From: JAPORY01 sp965215385
GTDB lineage: Bacteria; Pseudomonadota; Alphaproteobacteria; Rhodobacterales; Rhodobacteraceae
DNA length: 64,000 nucleotides
NCBI GenBank assembly: GCA_965215385.1
Contig: OZ244059.1
Location: forward strand, 2,976,001 to 3,040,000
Direction of reading: 5' to 3'
Below are positions 36,642 through 46,521 of this stretch, in pieces; the stretch's first letter is position 1, and every line of letters starts with the position of its first letter. The position numbers and the translations under genes were made by a program. The notes beneath the pieces were generated by a model that did not search any database, was not told the DNA's origin, and saw nothing but the letters and a program-made list of their open reading frames with translations.

Positions 36642-37559
36642 ATGAATTTAAGTAGGTACGATTTTGTTTACTTTTTTGACGTAACAAACGGAAACCCCAA
36701 TGGAGATCCGGACGCAGGGAACATGCCTCGGATGGATCCTGAGACCAATCAGGGATTAGTTTCGGATGTCGCACTCAAACGAAAAATCAGAGACTACGTC
36801 CTTGCGGTACACGAAGACAAAGTACCAAACAAAATTTTTGTGCGAGAGAAACAGCCTTTAAATCTGAAAATACAAGAAGCTTGCACAGCAAAGAATTTGC
36901 AAACTTTTGAGTCCAAAAAGTCACAGGGTAAATGGGATACCGGAGCGGCGAAGAATCGCTCTCAAAACGAAATTCGGGAGTTGCAGCAATGGTTGTGTGC
37001 TCAGTATTTCGATATACGAACTTTTGGAGCAGTGATGTCTACGGGGCCAAATGCCGGTCAAATAAGAGGACCTGTTCAAATCTGCTTTTCACGATCAGAA
37101 GAACCAATATTGCCGCTCGAAACTACGATCACTCGTGTTGCAGATACAGACAAAGAGGAAGGCGAAATTGGACGGAAACATATCGTCCCCTATGGACTAT
37201 ATCGGGTTCATGGGTTCATCAATGCCAATTTAGCGAGTAGAACAGGTTTTTCTGAAACAGATTTAGCCACTCTCTGGAAGGCACTTCGAGATATGTTTGA
37301 TTTTGACAGATCGGCTGCACGGGGAGAAATGTCGGCGCGTCGTCTAGTTGCTTTCAAACATGATTGTGTTCACGGCAATGAGCAAGCGCACAAACTTTTT
37401 GACCGTGTTAAGGTTTTCCGGCGATCTGAAAATGACTCTGTACCGGTTGGGGATATTCAAATTCACAATCTAAGACCTGCACGAGGTTTCTCCGATTACG
37501 AAATCAGGTTGGACGATGATTCTCTTCCTCAGGGTATCGAGATCATTGAGCCATTCTAG
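36642..37559 (+). CDS. cas7: Cas7c (Csd2), Cascade backbone subunit
   Basis: Forms the helical backbone that coats the crRNA spacer. It has 305 residues. The RRM-like N-terminus contains FFDVTNGNPNGDPDAGNMPR, a hallmark of Csd2, and further on GPVQICFSRSEEPILPLE and KHIVPYGLYRVHGF. AAGGA lies 8 bases before the ATG, 12 bp after cas8c. Its last codons overlap the possible upstream start of cas4. Confidence 0.95.
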   Translation: MNLSRYDFVYFFDVTNGNPNGDPDAGNMPRMDPETNQGLVSDVALKRKIRDYVLAVHEDKVPNKIFVREKQPLNLKIQEACTAKNLQTFESKKSQGKWDTGAAKNRSQNEIRELQQWLCAQYFDIRTFGAVMSTGPNAGQIRGPVQICFSRSEEPILPLETTITRVADTDKEEGEIGRKHIVPYGLYRVHGFINANLASRTGFSETDLATLWKALRDMFDFDRSAARGEMSARRLVAFKHDCVHGNEQAHKLFDRVKVFRRSENDSVPVGDIQIHNLRPARGFSDYEIRLDDDSLPQGIEIIEPF

Positions 37560-38175
37560 CGATACTCCTATCTCGGCGTTGCAACATTGGATATATTGTC
37601 CGAGGCAGTTCGCATTAATTCATATAGATCGAATTTGGGTAGAAAATCAGTTTACTGCTGAGGGCCGAGTGCTTCATGAGCGCGTCGACAATGACAAAGC
37701 TGATAAACACAAGGGTATCAAAACCATCCGCAGTGTAGAGCTAAGTTCACTTGAATACTCCCTGTATGGGGTTGCAGACGTCGTAGAAATGCACAATGGA
37801 TTGCCCTACCCTGTAGAATATAAGCGCGGTAGGCCTAAAAGTCATCCTGCCGACAAAGTTCAACTCTGTGCTCAAGCCTTATGTCTTGAGGAAATGTTTG
37901 CTTGTGGAGTCACAGAAGGGGCTCTGTATTATGGAAAAGTGCGAAGACGAACAATCGTTAAGTTTGACAATGAGTTACGCAACACAACCCTAAAAACCAT
38001 TGAAGCTATTCGCCAATGCAAAAGTAGCGGTCGTCTACCACCTGCGATCTACGAACCGAAGCGTTGTGATCGCTGCTCGCTTAGCAGTCTTTGTCAGCCA
38101 CGGCTGGCTGCGCGTAGCCGGAGTGTGTCGAGTTGGATGGATCATAACCTAAGGTACCAAGGTGTTCCAGAGTGA
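37516..38175 (+). CDS. cas4: Cas4 nuclease for spacer acquisition
   Basis: A RecB-family Fe-S nuclease that trims prespacers and selects those with the right PAM. It has 219 residues from ATG 37516, which overlaps the cas7 end by 44 bases. TTG 37546 (then SHSSDTPISALQHWIYCPRQ) is equally likely. The nuclease core is DVVEMHN with PVEYKRG (the D-E-K triad region). The four cysteines are one in YCPRQF and three in CDRCSLSSLCQPR, so the cluster is complete. Its stop overlaps the cas1 GTG start. Confidence 0.93.
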   Translation: MILFLRVSRSLSHSSDTPISALQHWIYCPRQFALIHIDRIWVENQFTAEGRVLHERVDNDKADKHKGIKTIRSVELSSLEYSLYGVADVVEMHNGLPYPVEYKRGRPKSHPADKVQLCAQALCLEEMFACGVTEGALYYGKVRRRTIVKFDNELRNTTLKTIEAIRQCKSSGRLPPAIYEPKRCDRCSLSSLCQPRLAARSRSVSSWMDHNLRYQGVPE

Positions 38176-39185
38176 AGAGATTACTCAACACTCTCTATGT
38201 TACCACTGAGGACTCATGGGTGCACAAAGACGGTGAAAACGTGGTGGTTGAAGCAAAATCTGAGGAAATCGGTCGTGCTCCCCTCCATCTATTGGGCTCA
38301 ATAGTTTGTTTCGGTCATGTCGCCGTTTCACCACAAATGATGCATGCCGCATCAACAAAGGGTATCTCCATAACTTTCCTTGGCTGGTCTGGTCGCTTTC
38401 TTGCACGGGTAGAGGGTCCACAAACTGGAAATATTTTATTACGGAGGGCACAACATCATCGCACAAGCAATGACGCAATCTCTGTGGCTCGTGCCATCGT
38501 CGCAGCAAAGATTGCGAATCAAAGAGCTGTCATTAGACGAGCAATAAGAGATCACGGTGATCCGATGAGAGATTTAAAGGCATCAGAAAATCGACTAACT
38601 GCGATTATTCGACGGACACAGGCTGCTTCGAACATGGATGTCCTACGGGGTATGGAAGGCGATTCTGCCAGTATTTATTTTTCGATATTCAACAGATTTA
38701 TTAGATCGTCTGGTTTTTCCTTCAAAAAACGCTCACGACGACCTCCGGTTGACCCCGTGAACGCGGTACTTTCGTTTCTGTATGTATTGCTTACATCAGA
38801 TTGCCGTGCAGCATTGGAAAATATCGGCTTGGATCCACAGATGGGCTTCCTGCACAGTGATCGCCCTGGGCGGCCAAGCTTAGCACTTGATCTCGTGGAG
38901 GAATTTCGCGCTCCGCTCGCTGACCGCGTATGCTTGACACTCATTAATCGTCAACAATTGACCCTGAGAGATTTCAAGTTTGAGGAGACGGGGGGTGTTT
39001 TCTTGACAGAGCAAGCAAGAAAGACAGTCTTAACTAGCTGGCAGCAACGAAAACGCAATGTTCTCACGCATCCATTCCTAAGTGAAAAAATGCCGCTGGG
39101 TTTATTTCCTTATGTTCAAGCACAATTGTTAGCGAAGTTCCTGCGCGATGATCTTGATGGCTACCCAGCATATATTTGGAAATAA
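38172..39185 (+). CDS. cas1: Cas1 integrase (type I-C)
   Basis: The integrase that inserts new spacers together with Cas2. It starts with GTG overlapping the cas4 stop and has 337 residues. Family blocks: RLLNTLYVTTEDSWVHKDGE at the N-terminus, SIVCFGHVAVSPQMM, and in the catalytic C-terminal domain GFLHSDRPGRPSLALDLVEE followed by FRAPLADR, which carry the metal-binding His and acidic residues. The first acidic ligand lies in GMEGDSASIYF. No broken motif. Confidence 0.95.
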   Translation: MKRLLNTLYVTTEDSWVHKDGENVVVEAKSEEIGRAPLHLLGSIVCFGHVAVSPQMMHAASTKGISITFLGWSGRFLARVEGPQTGNILLRRAQHHRTSNDAISVARAIVAAKIANQRAVIRRAIRDHGDPMRDLKASENRLTAIIRRTQAASNMDVLRGMEGDSASIYFSIFNRFIRSSGFSFKKRSRRPPVDPVNAVLSFLYVLLTSDCRAALENIGLDPQMGFLHSDRPGRPSLALDLVEEFRAPLADRVCLTLINRQQLTLRDFKFEETGGVFLTEQARKTVLTSWQQRKRNVLTHPFLSEKMPLGLFPYVQAQLLAKFLRDDLDGYPAYIWK

Positions 39186-39187
39186 TC

Positions 39188-39478
39188 TTGTTAGTTCTGG
39201 TAACATACGATGTCAAAAGCGATACCGATGGAGGTCAAAAGCGGCTGCGTCGTATAGCGAAAGCGTGTCAAGACTTCGGACAACGGGTTCAGTATTCTGT
39301 CTTTGAGTGCGACGTAGATCCAGCGCAATGGACGCAACTTCGGTCGAAGTTATTGTCGGAATATAAAAAAGACCATGATAGCTTGCGCTTCTACATGCTG
39401 GGTTCTAACTGGAAGAGACGAGTCGAGCATCACGGAGTAAGCCCGAGCACCGATTTCGACGGACTGCTAATTGTCTGA
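39188..39478 (+). CDS. cas2: Cas2 (type I-C)
   Basis: The structural partner of Cas1 in spacer integration. From TTG 39188 it has 96 residues and opens MLVLVTYDVKSD, the usual I-C Cas2 start; TTG 39176 would add four residues. The ferredoxin-like fold has the conserved Asp of TYDV and the strings RVQYSVFECDVDPAQWTQL and SLRFYMLGSNWKRR. The start lies in or near the last codons of cas1. The CRISPR leader begins right after its stop. Confidence 0.93.
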   Translation: MLVLVTYDVKSDTDGGQKRLRRIAKACQDFGQRVQYSVFECDVDPAQWTQLRSKLLSEYKKDHDSLRFYMLGSNWKRRVEHHGVSPSTDFDGLLIV

Positions 39479-39678
39479 TTTCAACGGTGCCACTTGCTCG
39501 CGCGAACGTCTAGCTCCCCAAGTTTACTATGAGGTTTCGCGCTAGTGCTATCTCACGGAAAAATAAGATTATTGTCCTGCGTTTTTGATTCCAAAACGAC
39601 GCAAGTCCAGGAGAGAGTTGAGGGTTCGCAAAAACCTAGGTATTGTTTATTATTCTTCAATCATTTAGATGTACGGGA
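39479..39678 (+). promoter_or_regulatory. CRISPR leader
   Basis: A 200-bp non-coding, AT-rich stretch between cas2 and the first repeat. Position and repeat orientation make it the leader, where pre-crRNA transcription starts and new spacers are added. No distinct promoter hexamers could be fixed by eye. Confidence 0.75.
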
Positions 39679-42043
39679 GTCGCGCTCTTTCGGGGGCGCG
39701 TGGATTGAAACCATACAATTCGGCAACACTTCCCATAATCGGAGTGTCGCGCTCTTTCGGGGGCGCGTGGATTGAAACCCAATAAATCACATTGTTAACA
39801 AAATTGGAGAACGTCGCGCTCTTTCGGGGGCGCGTGGATTGAAACTTATCCAAGCCAGTGCCCAACCCCGTCGTCACGGTCGCGCTCTTTCGGGGGCGCG
39901 TGGATTGAAACAACATATGTGTCGCTGGTCGTGCCTGCATGCACGTCGCGCTCTTTCGGGGGCGCGTGGATTGAAACGATCATATCGGCAACAATGCGGT
40001 CGGACATTGTGTCGCGCTCTTTCGGGGGCGCGTGGATTGAAACACGGCGGTTTTGCAGAATGCGCCATCGCACCTGTGTCGCGCTCTTTCGGGGGCGCGT
40101 GGATTGAAACCTCCTATTCGGTTTGCGCTGCTGCCAAGATCGCGGGTCGCGCTCTTTCGGGGGCGCGTGGATTGAAACCACGAACAACGGTCGCCGCACA
40201 TCCGGCCCTTGTCGCGCTCTTTCGGGGGCGCGTGGATTGAAACGCCATCAATGTAACCGCAAATAGCGCCGGATGCGGTCGCGCTCTTTCGGGGGCGCGT
40301 GGATTGAAACCGCAAAAACGGATTGACATACCTCGTTTTGATCGTCGCGCTCTTTCGGGGGCGCGTGGATTGAAACTTCCGCCTTTGCCGATATTGACGT
40401 TGACTTGAGTCGCGCTCTTTCGGGGGCGCGTGGATTGAAACGTTGACGCGTGAGGTCACTGGCACTGAATTGCAGTCGCGCTCTTTCGGGGGCGCGTGGA
40501 TTGAAACAAATTGTACACTAAAAAACTTTGGGATGCGTACCGTCGCGCTCTTTCGGGGGCGCGTGGATTGAAACCGCGCTGCTTTGGACAAACTCGTTGC
40601 TGGCGTGTGTCGCGCTCTTTCGGGGGCGCGTGGATTGAAACGCCTGCGACCGAACATCACAACATCGCCCCGGGTCGCGCTCTTTCGGGGGCGCGTGGAT
40701 TGAAACTGTCTCTCTTTCGCTTTTGCGAACAGGTCGACTGTCGCGCTCTTTCGGGGGCGCGTGGATTGAAACAGCTGCAGTCACAACGGCGTTGGACGCC
40801 GAAACGTGTCGCGCTCTTTCGGGGGCGCGTGGATTGAAACTGAGCCGTCGCGGTTTGGTTTTGAGGGCAGTGGCGTCGCGCTCTTTCGGGGGCGCGTGGA
40901 TTGAAACGCTGCGTACGACGCAATTGCGGCGCAGCATCCAGGTCGCGCTCTTTCGGGGGCGCGTGGATTGAAACCATCATTGGCCCGCGTATCCCTGCGC
41001 CTAAACCGCGTCGCGCTCTTTCGGGGGCGCGTGGATTGAAACAAACAACAGAGTGTTTGGCGACGCATGACGAGGTCGCGCTCTTTCGGGGGCGCGTGGA
41101 TTGAAACGTCTTGCAGCCGGCGCGGACGCACGCCCTGCATGTCGCGCTCTTTCGGGGGCGCGTGGATTGAAACGGTTTTATCACCCAAATGGCAAATTGA
41201 GCGGTGGGTCGCGCTCTTTCGGGGGCGCGTGGATTGAAACAATTACGCAATTGCAGTGGCACGATCGTACGCAAGTCGCGCTCTTTCGGGGGCGCGTGGA
41301 TTGAAACTGTGTGTTGTTGTGGTTGATAACGTTCAGCATTGTCGCGCTCTTTCGGGGGCGCGTGGATTGAAACATCACAGAACAGCGTGATATGAGAGCG
41401 GAAGATCGTCGCGCTCTTTCGGGGGCGCGTGGATTGAAACGGCGATTGGTCCGCCAACAAGTGTTGCAACCTGGGTCGCGCTCTTTCGGGGGCGCGTGGA
41501 TTGAAACGCGGACATTACGTCGCCGTATCATTGGCTGTTTCGTCGCGCTCTTTCGGGGGCGCGTGGATTGAAACGCTGGCACTGTCTAAATCCACCGACC
41601 AGCCGTGGTCGCGCTCTTTCGGGGGCGCGTGGATTGAAACTTGCGTAACTACCAGCACTAGTCGCCGGCAATCGGTCGCGCTCTTTCGGGGGCGCGTGGA
41701 TTGAAACAGCAATGTCCGTCATTGTTGCTAACCCAGCAACGTCGCGCTCTTTCGGGGGCGCGTGGATTGAAACAAACAACTCATTTTGCACATCCCAACT
41801 GCGCGGCGTCGCGCTCTTTCGGGGGCGCGTGGATTGAAACTTGCGTAACTACCAGCACTAGTCGCCGGCAATCGGTCGCGCTCTTTCGGGGGCGCGTGGA
41901 TTGAAACCATTCGACTAACGCCACATACAGGACACCGCTCAAATGTCGCGCTCTTTCGGGGGCGCGTGGATTGAAACCATCGCCGACATGTCGCTCATAT
42001 GTTTGCTCATGTCGCGCTCTTTCGGGGGCGCGTGGATTGAAAC
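39679..42043 (+). CRISPR. Type I-C CRISPR array, 36 repeats and 35 spacers
   Basis: I counted 36 copies of a 33-base repeat starting GTCGCGCTCTTTC and ending GCGTGGATTGAAAC, with the internal palindrome CGCGC ... GCGCG. All copies I read are identical, including the last (42011-42043). Spacers are 32-37 bases, mostly 33-34. The repeat reads in the cas direction with the leader on the cas2 side, so spacers near 39712 are the newest. Spacer 30 (41641-41674) and spacer 33 (41841-41874) are identical. Both strands of the array contain long open frames caused by the regular period; they are not genes. Confidence 0.98.
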
Positions 42044-42502
42044 CGAGAGCGCACATTTCCGTTGATCGATTTACCGCCTTACTCACGATCACAAAGAAGT
42101 ACACAGGACCAAGAAACTTCCGTTTTTGTACTTTTGCGGAGGCCTGGTTCAAGCCCTTGGCATCAACCGAGTCAAACCCAGCAGCATCTTGGATGAGTGC
42201 CAATTGTGTGCAGACGCTCCGCTCAACACTAGTCGGCTTGTTGTAGTGACGACTGAAGCTAAGGCGCAAAACAGGATGGCTGACCGACCAGTCCCAATGC
42301 TCATTAATAGCAAGTCCCTGAAACAAGCTCCCCAAAGTATCGACCAATAAGCTCTTGCCGAAACGACGCGGGCGTGACAGAAAAAATACTGTCCATCGTT
42401 AACGAGACTTTGGATGAGTCGGGTTCCGTCGATGTAATAAAATCCCTAGCGCCGGATGGGCTCAAAATATTGAATGCCGATAGGAAGCGGCTTTCGGATC
42501 AC
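42044..42502 (-). pseudogene. DUF1703/AAA-ATPase-like gene, decayed and truncated by the array end
   Basis: The minus strand carries the N-terminal part of the AAA-ATPase-like/PD-(D/E)XK (DUF1703) family. It reads from a GTG at 42502 with a GAGGAG site: KPLPIGIQYFEPIRR, stop (TAG 42446-42448, where relatives have Glu), GFYYIDGTRLIQSLVNDGQY, a one-base loss in the A6 run at 42381-42386, then LSRPRRFGKSLLVDTLGSLF and INEHWDWSVSHPVLRLSFS. LSRPRRFGKS is the family's Walker-like motif. Recognisable sequence ends near 42170. The rest of the roughly 500-residue family protein is missing and the CRISPR array begins instead. Confidence 0.8.
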
Positions 42503-42744
42503 GGAATTGTCTCCTCAAGGCAACACAAGTACAGGATATCTCAAACATCAGTGAATGCGTCTGATACCTCGTACACTCCGGGCACTAAATCACCGAGAAA
42601 CGAATATAGTGCCTCAGTTCTCGAAGATAGTTCCGTTAAGCAACTCTTCGTTTCACCGACCGCTCTACAATTCTATTGTGAAGTAGCATCGATGCTTAAG
42701 TCAAAAAGTACTCCTCGCGAGGATGACTAAGCGAAATCACGGGT

Positions 42745-44166
42745 TTAAATCTTCGCCCCACCAACAGTCAGTCCACCAATCAAAAGCGTTGGCTGCCCAA
42801 CGCCAACGGGGACCCATTGACCATCTTTTCCACAGGTTCCAATACCGGGGTCGAGCTTTAAGTCATTGCCAATACCGCGAATATTCTTAAGGGCTGTTGC
42901 GCCGTCACCAATTATGGTTGCCCCGCGTAATTGCTGGCCCACCTTGCCGTTCTCGACACGGTAAGCTTCCGTACAAGAAAAAACAAACTTGCCGTTTGTG
43001 ATGTCAACTTGACCCCCGCCAAATCCAACAGCGTAAATCCCGTCTCGAACTTCGGAAATCAAACCATCAGGGTCAGCGTCACCAGCCCGCATGTAGGTGT
43101 TCGTCATTCGCGGCATGGGGGTATGCGCATAGGACTGTCGACGACCATTTCCCGTTGCCCTGGTTTTCATCAGTCGCGCATTCTGTCGATCTTGCAAGTA
43201 GCCGACGAGAATGCCGTCTTCGATCAACTGATTACAAGCACTCGGCGTCCCCTCATCGTCAATCGTAATGGATCCGCGTCTATCTGGAATTGTGCCATCG
43301 TCAACTACATTTACTCCGGGTGCTGCGATGCACTCTCCCATTAATCCCGCGAAGGCCGAGGTACCTTTGCGATTAAAATCACCCTCAAGCCCGTGACCAA
43401 TAGCCTCGTGGAGCAATATCCCCGGCCAGCCGGGACCGAGAACCACGTCCATAACCCCAGCTGGTGCTGGCTGGGCAGCGAGATTGACGGTTGCTATCCG
43501 GACTGCTTCGTGTGCTACAGCCTCCCAATTCTGCGGCCCCAAGAGCGGACCGATTAGAGCGCGTCCACCACTGCCATCCCGACCGCTTTCTCGTCGACCA
43601 TCTTCTTCAACAACCGCTGATATTGAAATCTGCGACATCGGTCGGCTGTCACTCATCGAAGTTCCGTCAGCCCGCAAGATTTCAATTTGCTGTAATGCCG
43701 TCGACAGTGTGACTGACACTTGTACAACTCTCTGATCGAGCTCACGAACGCATGCATCGATTGCATTCAATGTCTCAATTTTCTCGGAAAACGAAATCTC
43801 GCCGATCGGATCTGCACTCGTGTAGAGACGAGACCCTGCAGATTGCGGCGGCTCTGACATTTTGCCACCACCTGCTTTGACGGCCAGTTGGGTCGTTTTG
43901 GATGCTCGCTGGAGGGCGTTTTCAGAGATTTCATTACTATGCGCATAACCGCAGATCTGGCCTTGAACGGCACGCAACCCAAACCCCTCGGCGGAACTGT
44001 AACTCGAACTCTTCAGACGGTTATCTTCGTAAACAAGAGTCTCGGATTGACAGCGTTCAAGGAAAAGTTCGCCATCATCAGCACCGTTCACCGCTTGTGC
44101 GACAAGAGTTGTGGCTCTCTCTCGGTCAAGATAAGCTTCAAAGGGTCGAAAATCAGCGTCCAACAT
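42745..44166 (-). CDS. tldD: TldD metalloprotease
   Basis: With a PmbA/TldE partner this zinc protease trims small unfolded or modified peptides. From ATG 44166 it has 473 residues, the family norm; an upstream in-frame start at 44259 would add 31 residues lacking family similarity. The zinc motif is HEAIGHGLEGDF (HExxxH) and the C-terminal Cys ligand region is CTEAYRVENG. Other family strings are GWPGILLHEA and GVGQPTLLIGGLTVGGAKI at the end. No partner gene is in the window, which is usual. It is divergent from the oxidase cluster, as in many Rhodobacterales. Confidence 0.93.
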   Translation of the reverse strand: MLDADFRPFEAYLDRERATTLVAQAVNGADDGELFLERCQSETLVYEDNRLKSSSYSSAEGFGLRAVQGQICGYAHSNEISENALQRASKTTQLAVKAGGGKMSEPPQSAGSRLYTSADPIGEISFSEKIETLNAIDACVRELDQRVVQVSVTLSTALQQIEILRADGTSMSDSRPMSQISISAVVEEDGRRESGRDGSGGRALIGPLLGPQNWEAVAHEAVRIATVNLAAQPAPAGVMDVVLGPGWPGILLHEAIGHGLEGDFNRKGTSAFAGLMGECIAAPGVNVVDDGTIPDRRGSITIDDEGTPSACNQLIEDGILVGYLQDRQNARLMKTRATGNGRRQSYAHTPMPRMTNTYMRAGDADPDGLISEVRDGIYAVGFGGGQVDITNGKFVFSCTEAYRVENGKVGQQLRGATIIGDGATALKNIRGIGNDLKLDPGIGTCGKDGQWVPVGVGQPTLLIGGLTVGGAKI

Positions 44167-44724
44167 CGGTTTGTTACTTCCTCCCGTCAATTTACGCCCG
44201 AACTGCGTCGACCAAATGCCTTTTCGACCAATTGCAGCATTAATCCCATCTGCCACCATCTACCAAGTTTGGCACCGCGATGCAATGAACCGCTCGCCTC
44301 CTTGCGGACGATTTTGGAACACTACTTCTGCTTCGTGAACGCTTTAGAAATTCGTGCATATTACCGCACGGACAGGCCTTCGGATTCCTGTCAATCGTAG
44401 CCGCAGTACTTCTTCGGCATTATTGCGATAGAGCAAAACCCAAAGCATATGGAGAATCTTACCGTTCTGACGCAGTAAACCGATACCCCGGCGTGGAAGC
44501 TAAACGGTAGTGCCCATTTCTTTTGCAAGAATAACGACCGCTTTATACAAAAGGCAAGAAAATACATTCCTTGTTGAGCAAATCTTGCGGATTGGGAACA
44601 AATGTGAGACTTGACGCTCAATCAGCAAACATGTTCGCACGCTTGACGATTAACGTCTATCATCTAGAATCAAGCTTAAGTCAGTCGTTAGGCGCAGGAA
44701 TGCGACGTTAAACAGGAGAGCGAT
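44167..44724. promoter_or_regulatory. Divergent region tldD / ctaC
   Basis: About 560 bp containing the promoters of tldD (minus) and the cytochrome oxidase genes (plus). No coding frame is supported and no clear operator was recognised. AGGAG at about 44714 is the ctaC ribosome binding site. Confidence 0.4.
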
Positions 44725-45546
44725 ATGAGAGGTCTGCTTTCGTTAATTGCGGTGTTTGGTGCACTGCCAGCAGCGGCACAAGAAACGATTGGCAGGCCTG
44801 TTCCGGCTGGAATTGGATTTCAGCCAGCGGTCACGGAACTCGCCTATGATTTGCAGCGGCTCGATCTTTTGATCTTGATCATCATTACTGGGATCTGTTT
44901 GTTTGTACTAGGATTGCTCGGCTATTGCATCCTACGGTACAATCGTCGTGTTAATCCAACCCCAGCGAAGTTTACTCACTATACGCCAGTGGAAATTACG
45001 TGGACGGTCATTCCAATCGTGATTTTGCTGTTTATTGGTGCTTTTTCGCTGCCAGTTCTATTCAAACAACAAATCATTCCACAAGCCGACGTTACCATCA
45101 AAGCAACTGGCTATCAGTGGTACTGGGGTTATGAATATGTCGATCACGACTTCGCATTCGACAGTTTCCTATTAGCCAAAGAAGATTTGGCTGCCTACGG
45201 ATATGCGGACGATGAATACTTGCTTGCAACCGACACGCGAGTCGTCGTGCCAGTTGGCAAGACTGTCGTGCTACAGGTCACTGCGGCGGATGTCATTCAT
45301 TCATGGACTATACCTTCATTCGGCGTGAAACAGGATGCGGTGCCGGGGCGTCTGGCAGAACTGTGGTTCTCTGCAGATCAAACGGGAATATTTTTTGGCC
45401 AATGTTCAGAACTGTGCGGTAAGGATCACGCCTACATGCCCATTACCGTCGAAGTTGTTAGCGAAGAGGATTATCAACAATGGTTGCTTGGGGCCATTGA
45501 GGAGTACGCCAGCAGCAAGCCAGCAATTGAAGTTGCCATGAATTGA
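44725..45546 (+). CDS. ctaC: Cytochrome c oxidase subunit II
   Basis: Receives electrons from cytochrome c through its binuclear CuA centre and passes them to subunit I. It has 273 residues: a signal peptide (ALPAAAQ cleavage near residue 18), two membrane helices (about 45-70 and 88-110) and a periplasmic cupredoxin domain. The CuA ligands are present: His in IHSWTIPSFGVK, then Cys227, Glu229, Cys231, His235 and Met238 of CSELCGKDHAYM. Subunit I (ctaD) is not nearby, as is common in Rhodobacterales. Confidence 0.95.
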   Translation: MRGLLSLIAVFGALPAAAQETIGRPVPAGIGFQPAVTELAYDLQRLDLLILIIITGICLFVLGLLGYCILRYNRRVNPTPAKFTHYTPVEITWTVIPIVILLFIGAFSLPVLFKQQIIPQADVTIKATGYQWYWGYEYVDHDFAFDSFLLAKEDLAAYGYADDEYLLATDTRVVVPVGKTVVLQVTAADVIHSWTIPSFGVKQDAVPGRLAELWFSADQTGIFFGQCSELCGKDHAYMPITVEVVSEEDYQQWLLGAIEEYASSKPAIEVAMN

Positions 45547-45579
45547 CCGTGATGACGACCGGGACTGGCAGAAAAATAT

Positions 45580-46521
45580 ATGACTGACGTCAGTTACAGC
45601 GAACCAACTAAGGTTGGAGAGGCGACATTTGGCGATTATTTGGCGTTGTTAAAGCCGCGAGTTATGTCGTTGGTTGTGTTCACCGCCTTTGTCGGCATGA
45701 TGTCGGCACCAACGGCGGTGCATCCTATGGTCGCTATTGCCACCATTTTGTTCATTGCCGTTGGGGCTGGAGCGGCAGGCGCTTTGAACATGTGGTCGGA
45801 CGCCAATATTGATCAAAATATGCGTCGAACACGGCATCGTCCAGTGCCAGCTGGACGTATTGCGCCGAACGAAGCCTTGGCACTGGGCTTGGCCCTAGCG
45901 GGTATTAGCATCACCATGCTATGGCTCGCAGCAAATGCCTTGGCAGCTATGCTGTTAACCTTTACAATTTTTTTCTATGCCGTGATTTATTCGCTCTGGC
46001 TTAAGCACGTCACGCCGCAAAACATCGTGATTGGTGGAGCTGCGGGGGCTTTGCCACCCGTAATTGGCTGGGCTGCCGCAAGTGGCACGATGGCAATTGA
46101 AGCTTGGCAAATGTTTGCGCTGATCTTCCTCTGGACCCCCCCACACTTTTGGGCACTCGCTCTCTTCATGCGTTCAGACTATGACGACGCTCGTATCCCA
46201 ATGCTAACGGTTACCCACGGACGCAAAGCGACACGCGCCCATATTCTAGCTTACACGATACTCTTGGCCGTGCTTGCCATTGCAATGGCATTCACCGCCG
46301 TCGGTGGACCCCTCTACTTTGCTGTCGCAATTGTGTATAATTCCTTGTTTCTGCACGGAGCGATCCGCATTTGGCGGCGAGATGAAGCAGTCGCGGCGGC
46401 AGACAAGTTTATCGTCGAGAAGCGTTTCTTCCGTCTGTCGTTGTATTACTTGCTTTTTCATTTCGCAGCCATTTTGGCGGAAACAAGCAGGCGATCATTG
46501 GATCTCGGTGGGTGGCTATGA
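45580..46521 (+). CDS. ctaB: Protoheme IX farnesyltransferase (heme o synthase)
   Basis: Adds a farnesyl group to heme b, the first step to heme a for the aa3 oxidase. It has 313 residues with about nine membrane helices of the UbiA fold. The prenyl-diphosphate site NMWSDANIDQNMRRTRHRP and the second Asp-rich region (MRSDYDDARIPML) are intact. It lies 33 bp after ctaC, and its stop overlaps the next small gene (ATGA). Confidence 0.95.
   Translation: MTDVSYSEPTKVGEATFGDYLALLKPRVMSLVVFTAFVGMMSAPTAVHPMVAIATILFIAVGAGAAGALNMWSDANIDQNMRRTRHRPVPAGRIAPNEALALGLALAGISITMLWLAANALAAMLLTFTIFFYAVIYSLWLKHVTPQNIVIGGAAGALPPVIGWAAASGTMAIEAWQMFALIFLWTPPHFWALALFMRSDYDDARIPMLTVTHGRKATRAHILAYTILLAVLAIAMAFTAVGGPLYFAVAIVYNSLFLHGAIRIWRRDEAVAAADKFIVEKRFFRLSLYYLLFHFAAILAETSRRSLDLGGWL

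Noticed and set aside
39665..41910. Long open frames on both strands in this stretch, with products full of repeated GGAWIE, SGARGLK or PRAPERAR strings
   Set aside because: They are created by the regular repetition of the CRISPR repeat, which is free of stops in several frames.
42374..42730. 118-codon plus-strand frame between the array and tldD
   Set aside because: The opposite strand carries the recognisable DUF1703 N-terminus with its own ribosome binding site; the plus-strand product resembles nothing and has no ribosome binding site.
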